Assembly (NCBI GenBank): GCA_021604805.1 | Contig: BQJR01000003.1 | Span: 248,001-312,000 of the forward strand | From: Planctomycetota bacterium | GTDB lineage: Bacteria > Planctomycetota > B15-G4 | Direction: 5' to 3' | Length of the DNA stretch: 64,000 nucleotides | Part shown: positions 8,513-15,910 of the stretch, one piece after another | How the letters are laid out: every line of letters begins with the position of its first letter | Numbering within the stretch: position 1 is the stretch's first letter | Position numbers and translations under genes: made by a program | Notes under the pieces: generated by a model | The model's database searches: none | What the model was told of the DNA's origin: nothing | What the model saw: only the letters and a program-made list of their open reading frames with translations

Positions 8513-9811
8513 CTAGCGAGGGGCGCCGCCACTCCCAGCTTCCTCCGCGAGCGCTTCGACCAGCGTGACGTCGGCACTCAGCGGCCGCACCTCGGGGAAG
8601 CTCGCGGCCAGGGCGTCGAGGCGCGCCGGATCGTCGACCAGCTGCAGCAGCAGCGCCGCCAGCGCCTCGTGATCTCCCGGTGGAAACAGCAGCCCGCCGC
8701 CGTGCCCCACGAGCTCTGCCATGCCGCCGCGATCGCTGGCCAGCACCGGCACGCCACGCTGGAAGGCCTCGTGGATCGTGAGCGGGCTGTTCTCCCACCA
8801 CAGTGAGGGCACGACCAGCGCGTGCAGCTCGGCGAAGACCTGCTCGCGCTGCTCCTGCGGGAAGGCGCCGCGCAACTCGAGGGCCGGGCAGCTCTCGGCC
8901 AGCGCGCGCAGCTCGGCGGCGACCTCGGGGAACCAGTCGAGGTGACCATGGATCGGAGCGACGAGTTGCTCGCGCGACAGTCCGCTGTGCGCCACGGCGC
9001 GCGCGAAGGTCGTGACACCCTTGTAGTCGCTCAGCGTGCCGACGTAGCCGATGTGCAGCGGCACGGAAGCCAGCGCGCGCGGCGGACGCTCCACGGACGG
9101 GAAACCGTAGTCGGCCACGACCAACTTCTCGCGCGGGAAGCCGTGCTCCACGTAGCGCTCGGCGAGGAAGTGCGAGGGCGCGATGAAGCGGTCCACGTGC
9201 GCGACCGCGGCGTCGAGGGCGGCGCGGCGACCGTCGAGGGCGCGCGCGAACCAACGCCGCGTGCCGAGTTCCGCGTGCGCGTTGTCGCAAGCTTCGTCGG
9301 ACCAACGCTCGCGATCGATGGGATAGACGTCGACACAGCGCGCGCAGTCGGTGCTCGTGGCGCGCGTGCAGGCGCGTCCTTCGAGGTCGTACATCAGGCC
9401 GTGACGTGGGCACAACCACCAGTACTCGTGGAGCGTCATCAACACGCAGCGTGCGTGGCGACGCACGACCTCCAGCGCCGACACGCCCCCCACCGATTGC
9501 AGGCCCATCACGTGCACGAGTTCGGGCTGCACGCGCGCGCAGACTTCGTCGAGCAGCGCGGCCATGCGCGCGTCGTCCCAGTGGATCGCGAGGTCGTGGT
9601 AGATGCGGTTGTCGATCGCTTCGTAGATCGGCAGACCGTTCCACTCGCGCTCGGTGAGCGTGTGTTGCTCGAGCGCGCGGTTCTCCTCGCAGCAGAAGAT
9701 CGAGACCTCGTGGCCGGCGTCGACCAGCGCGCGCGCGAGGTTGGCGGCGTAGATCTCGGAGCCGGCCGCGTGATGCGGGAGGAAGTCGTGGATCAGGATC
9801 AGCGTGCGCAC
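8513..9811 (-). CDS. GT4 family glycosyltransferase
   Basis: 432 residues, GTG start at 9811, 6 bases after the stop of the ProRS-like gene. N-terminal lobe: LILIHDFLPHHAAGSEIYAANLA. C-terminal lobe: HIGYVGTLSDYKGVTTF and VPSLWWENSPLTIHEAFQRGVPV with E-x7-E, then GGMAELV. The cysteine cluster is C-x13-C-x7-C-x2-C after TLHEYWWLC. It closely resembles the GT4 at 22549-23970 in layout, suggesting duplication within the two glycan blocks. Confidence 0.9.
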   Translation of the reverse strand: MRTLILIHDFLPHHAAGSEIYAANLARALVDAGHEVSIFCCEENRALEQHTLTEREWNGLPIYEAIDNRIYHDLAIHWDDARMAALLDEVCARVQPELVHVMGLQSVGGVSALEVVRRHARCVLMTLHEYWWLCPRHGLMYDLEGRACTRATSTDCARCVDVYPIDRERWSDEACDNAHAELGTRRWFARALDGRRAALDAAVAHVDRFIAPSHFLAERYVEHGFPREKLVVADYGFPSVERPPRALASVPLHIGYVGTLSDYKGVTTFARAVAHSGLSREQLVAPIHGHLDWFPEVAAELRALAESCPALELRGAFPQEQREQVFAELHALVVPSLWWENSPLTIHEAFQRGVPVLASDRGGMAELVGHGGGLLFPPGDHEALAALLLQLVDDPARLDALAASFPEVRPLSADVTLVEALAEEAGSGGAPR

Positions 9812-9817
9812 GACAGT

Positions 9818-10825
9818 TCAGTAGTTGGCGCGCGTGGCGTTGGAGCGACGACGAGTCGGTGCACGCTCGCTCAGACCCAGCCGCGTGAGCAGCTCGGCTT
9901 CGGGCACGGGGGCGGGCGCGCCGCCGCTGCGCAGCTCGAGCAGCACTTGGTCCTCGGGCAGGCCGGGACCGAAGAGCACGGCCGCGGGCAGGCCCCAGGC
10001 GCGCAGCGCGCGACGCGCGTCGGCCGGGCGTTGATCGCGGTCGTCGAGCAACACCGACACGCCGGCGCGTTGCAGCGCGTCGTGCAACTTGGTGGCGCGC
10101 GTGCGCGAGAGTTGGTCGTCGCTCGCGCCGGGCAGGATGCCGACCTCGAAGGGCGCCAGGCTCGCGGGCCAGGTGAAGCCTTCGCGGTCGAGGTGCACGT
10201 CGGCGACGGCGGCCAGCAGCGCGTGCAGGTCGAGCCCCAGCAAGCCGGCGCGCGGCGCGTCGTCGCCCTCGCCCAGCGCGCGTTCGAACACACGGCCCAC
10301 GCCGCGCTCGCCCCAGCTCAGATCGAGGTCGTGCGCGTCACCCTGAGCGGAGAGCTCGCTGCACGAGGTCCCCAAGGAGGCCAAGGCGCGACGCAAGTCC
10401 GCGAGCAGCGCGGCCGCGGGTGAGTCCCCGGCGCCGGCCTGCACGAGACGCACCACGTCGAGCCGGCGGTAGAGCGCGAGCCCGCCCAAGCCGGCCTCAC
10501 TGCGCGACTCTTCACGGAAGCCGGTGCCGAGCGCGAACAGACCGCGCGGTCGTCCCGCGCCGAGCGGCCCGGCGTGCAACGCCAAGTTGAGCAGGGCCTC
10601 ACCTTCACTGGCCGGCAAGCTCGCTCGCACTGCCCCCGCCGCGGCGAAGGTCTCGCAGAGCACGGCCTCCAGCTGCTCGAAGACGCGTTGCAGGAGCATG
10701 CCGCCCGCCACGAGCCCAGGCCCGAGCGTGACGGCGAAACCACTGCCGATCAGCGCCCGATCACCCGGCAAGGGGCTGTCGGGCGGCTCGACGAGCTGTG
10801 GGAGAGGAACTTCGGTGGCGCGCAT
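9818..10825 (-). CDS. Compact prolyl-tRNA synthetase paralogue lacking the motif 3 arginine
   Basis: 335 residues against about 570 for bacterial ProRS. It aligns by eye along its whole length: MRATEVPLPQLVE matches the ProRS N-terminus, ALIGSGFAVTLGPG the motif 1 region, GTGFREESR the motif 2 F-R-x-E, LLGLDLHALLAAVAD motif 3, and WPASLAPFEVGILPG plus VSVLLDDRDQRPADA the anticodon-binding domain. In motif 3 the usual G-I-G-V-S-R becomes G-L-D-L-H-A, so the ATP-contacting arginine is gone; the internal editing domain is also missing. It is therefore unlikely to activate proline. A regulatory, tRNA-binding or editing-related role like other aaRS paralogues is inference. ATG at 10825 follows a TACAAT box by only 9 bases. 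Confidence 0.75.
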   Translation of the reverse strand: MRATEVPLPQLVEPPDSPLPGDRALIGSGFAVTLGPGLVAGGMLLQRVFEQLEAVLCETFAAAGAVRASLPASEGEALLNLALHAGPLGAGRPRGLFALGTGFREESRSEAGLGGLALYRRLDVVRLVQAGAGDSPAAALLADLRRALASLGTSCSELSAQGDAHDLDLSWGERGVGRVFERALGEGDDAPRAGLLGLDLHALLAAVADVHLDREGFTWPASLAPFEVGILPGASDDQLSRTRATKLHDALQRAGVSVLLDDRDQRPADARRALRAWGLPAAVLFGPGLPEDQVLLELRSGGAPAPVPEAELLTRLGLSERAPTRRRSNATRANY

Positions 10826-10834
10826 AGGCCGCGG

Positions 10835-10840
10835 ATTGTA
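10835..10840 (-). promoter_or_regulatory. TACAAT -10 box, near-leaderless start
   Basis: A near-consensus -10 hexamer lies 9 bases before the ATG at 10825, with no Shine-Dalgarno between them. A typical start site would leave a leader of only a few bases. No convincing -35 is visible 17 bases further up. Confidence 0.45.
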
Positions 10841-11061
10841 GCGGCCCGAGGCTGAAGTTCTCTTGGCGATCATCCGAAGAGCAGGCACCCTCGGCTCTGT
10901 TCGACGGGCAGAGTGTGGAGTCTCCGGGCCCCGGCGCAGGCGGTTTCTCACAGGCGCCGCGCGTTCTGGCGACCTCCCTCCGCGCCCCTCGACACGCGCC
11001 GCGCGGGCACGTCGGCCCGTCGGTGAGAGAGACCTCTTCGCTCCGACACAAGGAAGTCCCC

Positions 11062-12567
11062 ATGTCACTGCTCAAAACCGCGGCCGCCTTCGCGCTGCTG
11101 GCAGGCTCGCTCTCCAGCCAGATCATCGACACCACGGAGTACGTCCCGCTCGGCGTGTTCAACAAGTGGAACTACGTGCAGGACGACGACCCGAACGACA
11201 CCACCTTCGGTGACATCGGCAGCGTCGACCTGGTGAAAGGCGTCGTCCGCTACAACCTGAAGTCTCCTTTCATCGACAGCCTGCAGACCGTGCGCATGCA
11301 GTTGGGCGTGGAGAGCGGCGACCTGCTGCTCTACCGCATGCGCTTCCAGAGCAACGACGGCGACTTCGATGACGTCGAGCTCGACCCGATCGTCTTCACG
11401 CCACCGCTGGTCGTGGGCACCACCACCACGGATGTGGACGTGGACGTCTTCGAGAATGAGGTCGACGAAGTCTTCGAGGCCAACGTGGACATCGGCCCGC
11501 TCGACGAAGACATCGACATCCGCGTCACCGGCTCGATCAACGTGAGCTGGCGCAGCCCGGGCTTCTACCCCGGCACACCCGCGATCGATCCGATCGCAGC
11601 GGACGTGCAGATGTACAACTGGCACTGGGACTTCAATCTGCTCTTCGAAGCCGTCGACGAAGACTTCGACGCCACCTTCATCGACACCGCCGACACGCTC
11701 AACGGGCAGGGCATCGGCATCCAGGTCGCCACCGACCCGAACTCGAACGACCACGTGCTCAACGCCGCGATCCTCCCCGGCCAGACCGTGGGCGGCGAGT
11801 TCCCCGGCCCCGGCACGAGCCTGCGCACGATGGAGTTCGACACGCCCGGCCTGTTCCACCTGAATGAAGCCAGCGACAAGGCCGCCGGCGACGACGTCGT
11901 GATGTTCAGCGGCTTGTTCCTCGAGCACAACATGAGCGGCAAGGCCTTCCTGCGCGGCATGGTCTCGGCGGTCCAACCGGAGGTGCCCGAAGAAGGTGAG
12001 GCGCCCACGCCGGTGGAGTTCCAGATGAAGGGCAAGATCAAGGGCAACGCCAAGAAGGGCCTCGCCAAGCTCACGCTCAAGGGCAAGATCAAGGGCCTGC
12101 TCGAGAAGCCGCTGGTGCTCAAGAGCAAGGCGGTGCTCGACGAGGACAGCGAAGAGATCCTCATCGAGTACAAATCCGGCAAGGACGTGGCCGGCAGCTT
12201 CGCCTTGCCGATCACGCCCAAGACCGCCGACACCGCCACGCTCGAGCTCAACACGCTCGTCGACACGAAGTTCAAGGTGAAGGCCACGCGCAAGATGGGC
12301 GCCGAGGGCACGCTCGACCTGAACGGCGAGAGCTTCCCGGTGACCGTGAAGGAGACGCGCAAGACCAAGGAAGGTCAGGCCGACAAGCACGGCTACACGC
12401 TCAACCAGACCGGGCTCACGGCCAAGCTGGTGAAGGCCAAGTCGGTGTCCACCGAGTCGGCGGACTACTTGCTCTCGAAGTTCACGGCGAAGCTCTTCGG
12501 CTTCAAGCTGAAGCCGGCAGAGATCACCGACGTGGAAGCCGCCGCGGTCGACGCCGACAGCGACTGA
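11062..12567 (+). CDS. Secreted protein of unknown function, acidic N-half and lysine-rich C-half
   Basis: 501 residues from ATG at 11062, preceded by AAGGAAG at 11050-11056. Residues 1-19 (MSLLKTAAAFALLAGSLSS) look like a Sec signal peptide. The mature N-terminal half is strongly acidic (VDVDVFENEVDEVFEANVDI, then DEDID). The C-terminal ~170 residues are lysine-rich with a near-repeat (MKGKIKGNAKKG... then LKGKIKGLLEK) and look like alternating beta strands. No enzyme motif or cysteine pair is seen. It is monocistronic and transcribed away from the glycan block. Function unknown; an exported structural or polymer-binding protein is a guess. Confidence 0.8.
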   Translation: MSLLKTAAAFALLAGSLSSQIIDTTEYVPLGVFNKWNYVQDDDPNDTTFGDIGSVDLVKGVVRYNLKSPFIDSLQTVRMQLGVESGDLLLYRMRFQSNDGDFDDVELDPIVFTPPLVVGTTTTDVDVDVFENEVDEVFEANVDIGPLDEDIDIRVTGSINVSWRSPGFYPGTPAIDPIAADVQMYNWHWDFNLLFEAVDEDFDATFIDTADTLNGQGIGIQVATDPNSNDHVLNAAILPGQTVGGEFPGPGTSLRTMEFDTPGLFHLNEASDKAAGDDVVMFSGLFLEHNMSGKAFLRGMVSAVQPEVPEEGEAPTPVEFQMKGKIKGNAKKGLAKLTLKGKIKGLLEKPLVLKSKAVLDEDSEEILIEYKSGKDVAGSFALPITPKTADTATLELNTLVDTKFKVKATRKMGAEGTLDLNGESFPVTVKETRKTKEGQADKHGYTLNQTGLTAKLVKAKSVSTESADYLLSKFTAKLFGFKLKPAEITDVEAAAVDADSD

Positions 12568-12587
12568 ACAGCGCACGCCACGCCAGC

Positions 12588-12601
12588 GCTCCTTCGGGAG
12601 C
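12588..12601 (+). terminator. Stem-loop GCTCC-TTCG-GGAGC downstream of the secreted-protein gene
   Basis: A 5-bp GC stem closed by a TTCG tetraloop, followed by TTCCCTCT. It lies 20 bases past the stop of the + strand gene and is a plausible intrinsic terminator despite the weak T-run. Confidence 0.5.
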
Positions 12602-12610
12602 TTCCCTCTC

Positions 12611-12644
12611 GCGGGTCGTCGTGCCGCTCGGTGCGACGGCCCGC
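12611..12644. terminator. Large hairpin between convergent genes
   Basis: Arms GCGGGTCGTCG and CGACGGCCCGC pair over 11 positions (one G-T) around a 12-base loop. It lies between the ends of the secreted-protein gene and the oppositely oriented exonuclease gene, so it could stop or stabilise transcripts from both sides. There is no T-run on either strand. Confidence 0.4.
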
Positions 12645-12672
12645 GATGCGTTGCGGGCCGCGCGCGCTGCGC

Positions 12673-13638
12673 TCAGCGCGCGAAGCTCACCAACACGGGC
12701 GCGTGGTCGGAGAGGCCGGCGTGTTTGTCGATGCGCGCCTCGACCACGCGTTCGGCGAGGTCGGGCGTGGTGAGCACGTAGTCGAGACGCCAACCGAGGT
12801 CTTTCTCGCGCGCGCGACCGCGGTTGCTCCACCAGGAGTAGAGGCCCGCGGCGCCGGGGTGCTGTTCGCGCAGCACGTCGCGCCAACCCAACGCGAGCAG
12901 CTCGCTCATCCAAGCGCGCTCGTGCGGCAGGAAGCCTGAGTTCTTGGCGTTGCTCTTGGGGTTGTGGATGTCGAGTTCGGTGTGCGCGATGTTGAAGTCG
13001 CCGCACAAGACCATCGGGCGGCCTTCCTTCAGCAGCGCGTCGGCGTAGGCCAGGAAGTGATCGAGGAAGGCGTCTTTGCGCGCTTGGGCTTCGTCGCTCG
13101 ACGAGCCACTCGGCAAGTAGAGGTTGAGCGTGGTCAGCTCCTCGAAGTCGCTGCGCAAGAAACGCGCCTGGCTGTCGGCCCAGTCCAGCCCGACACCTTC
13201 GGCATGGCGCTGCACCGGTAAGCGCGAGAGCGTGGACACGCCCGAGTAGCCGGGCTTCTCGGCGCAGACCCAACGGCTGTCCCAACCGGCGGGCGAGCGC
13301 AGGTCGTCGTCGACCTGTTCGGGACGCGCGCGCACTTCCTGAAGCAGCAGCAGGTCGGGACGCGCCGACTCGAGCCAAGGCAGGAAGCCGTGACGCCCGG
13401 CGGAGCGCAACCCGTTCACGTTGAGCGACGCGATCGTGAGCGCGTCGGGCGCCTTGGGCTTGCGCGGCGCGCGCTTGGCGGCGGGCTTCTTCGAGGCCTG
13501 CTTGGCGGTCGTCTTCGCGGCCTTCTTCGCGGCCTTCTTCGTGGCGGCTTTCTTCGTGGCGGCTTTCTTCGTGGCGCCCGAGGTCGACCCAGCGCGCGGC
13601 GCGGGCGCGGGCTTCTTGCGCGGCATGCCGGGCGTCAC
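12673..13638 (-). CDS. xthA: Exodeoxyribonuclease III (AP endonuclease) with histone H1-like N-terminal tail
   Basis: 321 residues. The catalytic domain from about residue 66 shows every ExoIII block: IASLNVNGLRS, LLLLQEVRA, GYSGVSTLSR, LCGDFNIAHTELDIHNPK, YSWWSNRGRAREKDLGWRLDY and LSDHAPV. It nicks DNA at abasic sites and degrades 3' ends in base-excision repair. The first ~65 residues are an unstructured tail of K-K-A-A-T and K-K-A-A-K units, like the C-terminus of histone H1, that probably binds DNA non-specifically. The chosen start is GTG at 13638, overlapping the hisS stop as GTGA; an ATG at 13626 is possible but has no ribosome site. Confidence 0.92.
   Translation of the reverse strand: MTPGMPRKKPAPAPRAGSTSGATKKAATKKAATKKAAKKAAKTTAKQASKKPAAKRAPRKPKAPDALTIASLNVNGLRSAGRHGFLPWLESARPDLLLLQEVRARPEQVDDDLRSPAGWDSRWVCAEKPGYSGVSTLSRLPVQRHAEGVGLDWADSQARFLRSDFEELTTLNLYLPSGSSSDEAQARKDAFLDHFLAYADALLKEGRPMVLCGDFNIAHTELDIHNPKSNAKNSGFLPHERAWMSELLALGWRDVLREQHPGAAGLYSWWSNRGRAREKDLGWRLDYVLTTPDLAERVVEARIDKHAGLSDHAPVLVSFAR
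13534..13578 (-). repeat. Three tandem 15-bp units encoding the lysine-alanine tail
   Basis: Three consecutive 15-bp units (13534, 13549, 13564), nearly identical, encode A-T-K-K-A steps of the exonuclease tail. Such arrays change length by slippage, so tail length may vary between strains. Confidence 0.7.
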
Positions 13639-14942
13639 GACGCGGCGCCTTCACCGAGCGGCTTGGGTTGCGCCGCGCTGTCGGGCACGAAGACCCAGAA
13701 CTGATCCACACCGCTGGCGGCCAACTCGTCGAGCTGCGTGCCGAGTTTCTTGCGCTTGGGCAGCACGGTCACGTGCACACCGCTGTCGCGCCACGCGCGC
13801 GCGGCGGCGGTCACGGCCAAGGGGTCGTCGCGCTTGGGGTCGTGCAGCAAGGCGGCCAACTTCGTGACCTCGCGCGGGCCCATGCCGCGCTGCTGCAACT
13901 CGAGCACGATGCGCTCGAAGCCGATCGAGAAGCCACAGGCCGGCACCTCGCCGCCGATCATGTCGCCGATCATCTTGTCGTAGCGACCGCCGCCGCCGAG
14001 TGAGTAGGGCACGCCTTCGAGTGCGATCTCGAAGATCGTGCTCGTGTAGTACCCCATGCCGCGCACGAGGGTCGGGTCGGGTTGCACGCGCGCGCCACCG
14101 GGCAGCGACTTGTTGAGTTCCGCGGTCAGGCGACGCAGTCCCGCAATGCCGTTCACCGCGGGTTCGACCTCTGCGAGCAGCTCGGCGAGCGCGTCGAGTG
14201 CGCCGTCGCCGGACGGATCGCCGGAGGAGTCCGCGCGCTCGAGGAAAGCGCGCAGCTTCGCGACGGCCGGTTCCGGGTGCTCGGCTTCGGCGAGTTCTTT
14301 GCACACGCCGTCGACACCCAACTTGTCGAGCTTGTCGACAGCGATCAGCACGGCGCCGGCGCGGGCGTCGTCGAAACCACACTCGGCCACCATCGCGCCG
14401 AGGAGACGGCGGTCGTTCATGCGCACGACCAGGCCTTCGAAACCGAGCGCCGCGAGGGCCTGCAGCGTGGCTTCGATGAGTTCGATCTCGACAGCTGTGG
14501 AACCGTCGCCGAGGACATCGATGTCGCACTGCGTGAACTGACGGTAGCGCCCCTTCTGCGGACGCTCGGCGCGCCACACAGGGCCCACCTGGATCGCTTT
14601 GAAGGGCGTGCCCAACGCGCCACGGTGCTCGGCGAAGAAACGCGCGAGCGGCACCGTGAGGTCGTAGCGCAAGCCGAAGTCGACGACGTCGGCATCGCTC
14701 TTGGCGGCGGACAGGTTCAGTTTGTCGCCGCGCTTGAGGATCTTGAAGATCAGCTTCTCGTTGTCGCCACCCTGGCCGCCCGTGAGGCGCGCGATGTTCT
14801 CGAGCGCGGGTGTCTCCACGCGCCGGAAACCGTAGCGCGCGTAGGCGCCGAGGATCTCGGTCGTGGCCCATTCGCGCAGCGCGACTTCGTCGGGGAGCAG
14901 GTCGCGCATGCCGCGCGCAGGAGAGGTGTTGGCCTTGGCCAC
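13635..14942 (-). CDS. hisS: Histidyl-tRNA synthetase
   Basis: Class II synthetase charging tRNA-His. Visible blocks: RGMRDLLPDE at the N-terminus, LRYDLTVPLAR, QVGPVWRAERPQKGRYRQFTQCDIDVLG (motif 2), LVRGMGYYTSTIFEI and SLGGGGRYDKMIG (HisA motifs), and CGFSIGFERIV (motif 3), followed by an anticodon-binding domain. I start it at GTG 14942, giving MAKANTSPARGMRD, which matches the usual HisRS N-terminus (MAKN..AIRGMND in E. coli) and has AAAGAG upstream. A GTG at 14978 would add 12 residues, but it directly abuts a TAGGAT box that is better read as a -10 element. It is coupled to the exonuclease gene by a GTGA overlap. Confidence 0.93.
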   Translation of the reverse strand: MAKANTSPARGMRDLLPDEVALREWATTEILGAYARYGFRRVETPALENIARLTGGQGGDNEKLIFKILKRGDKLNLSAAKSDADVVDFGLRYDLTVPLARFFAEHRGALGTPFKAIQVGPVWRAERPQKGRYRQFTQCDIDVLGDGSTAVEIELIEATLQALAALGFEGLVVRMNDRRLLGAMVAECGFDDARAGAVLIAVDKLDKLGVDGVCKELAEAEHPEPAVAKLRAFLERADSSGDPSGDGALDALAELLAEVEPAVNGIAGLRRLTAELNKSLPGGARVQPDPTLVRGMGYYTSTIFEIALEGVPYSLGGGGRYDKMIGDMIGGEVPACGFSIGFERIVLELQQRGMGPREVTKLAALLHDPKRDDPLAVTAAARAWRDSGVHVTVLPKRKKLGTQLDELAASGVDQFWVFVPDSAAQPKPLGEGAAS

Positions 14943-15025
14943 AGAAGCGCTCTTTGCGAGGAGACGAGAGAGGCGCACATCCTACCGGCTGCAGGTCGCG
15001 CTCCGGAACCGTGAGCTGGCAGCGC

Positions 15026-15841
15026 CTACGCGTCGAAGCGGGCGTTGAGTTCCTGGAAGCCTGCAGCGTTCTCCAGGCCCTCGAAGCGACCGGTGTCGTG
15101 CACGTGCTGTGCGTAAGCGAGCATCGCGCCCCAGGCTACGCGCGCCAGGGAACTGCCCATGCTCACACGGCGCACGCCGAGCTCGGCGAGGTCGTCGAGC
15201 GAGAGCTCCGTGGGCGCCGACACGAGCACGTTCACGGGCTTGGGTGCCACGGCCGACACGACCTCGCGGATCTGTTCGCGCGTGCTCAGCTCGGGCGCGA
15301 ACAGGCAATCGGCACCGGCTTCGGAGTAGGCCACGAGCCGTCGCACGACGTCGTCGAGGTCGGGATGGCCCACGAGGAAGCCCTCGGCGCGACCGGTGAG
15401 CACGACCTCGGGGGCCGTGGCGTCGAGCGCGGCGCGCGCGGCGGTCATGCGTTCGACGGCCTCGGAGATCTCGAACAACTCGGGTTCACCGCTCGGGCGC
15501 GCGTCCTCGATCGACAAGCCCGCGACACCTGTGCCCGCGCACAACGCGACGTGCTCCGCCACGCTCTCGGGCGAGTCGGCGTAACCCGATTGGAAGTCGG
15601 CGTTGAGCGGCAAGTCGGTCGCGCCGGCCAGCAGACTCAAGTGCTCGAGCACCAACTCGAGCTCGAGCGCGTCGGGGCGGTCGGGCAAGCCGTGCGCGAA
15701 AGCCAGCGCCGCGCTGCTCGACGCGAGCGCCTGATAGCCGAGTTGCTTCAGCGCGATCGCGCTGCCCACGTCCCAGGGATTCGGGAGCACGAAGCAGCCT
15801 TCGGCATGCAGTTCACGGAAGCGCTGCGCGCGGTCGTTCAT
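15026..15841 (-). CDS. Isocitrate lyase / PEP mutase family protein
   Basis: 271 residues from ATG at 15841, preceded by GAGGG. The (beta/alpha)8 signatures are VLPNPWDVGSA near the N-terminus, LPLNADFQSGYADSPESVAEHV (divalent-metal and substrate region), GVAGLSIEDARPSGEPELFE and GADCLFAPELSTREQI. This subgroup includes carboxyphosphonoenolpyruvate mutase- and methylisocitrate-lyase-like enzymes that make or break C-C or C-P bonds of oxaloacetate-like acids. The lyase KKCGH signature is absent, so isocitrate lyase itself is unlikely. Substrate unknown; it lies alone between hisS and the oxidoreductase gene. Confidence 0.82.
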   Translation of the reverse strand: MNDRAQRFRELHAEGCFVLPNPWDVGSAIALKQLGYQALASSSAALAFAHGLPDRPDALELELVLEHLSLLAGATDLPLNADFQSGYADSPESVAEHVALCAGTGVAGLSIEDARPSGEPELFEISEAVERMTAARAALDATAPEVVLTGRAEGFLVGHPDLDDVVRRLVAYSEAGADCLFAPELSTREQIREVVSAVAPKPVNVLVSAPTELSLDDLAELGVRRVSMGSSLARVAWGAMLAYAQHVHDTGRFEGLENAAGFQELNARFDA

Positions 15842-15910
15842 CGGCGTGACCCTCGGGGAGCGCACAGCGTACGCGACCGAGCAGCGAGTCGGCGCGTGCA
15901 CCGACCACCG

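Noticed and set aside
7015..8568. 517-codon + strand open frame opposite the M3 peptidase
   Set aside because: The minus strand encodes a complete peptidase with its zinc site; the + frame shows only codon shadow.
15026..15841. Isocitrate lyase of the glyoxylate shunt
   Set aside because: Only 271 residues and lacks the KKCGH active-site signature.
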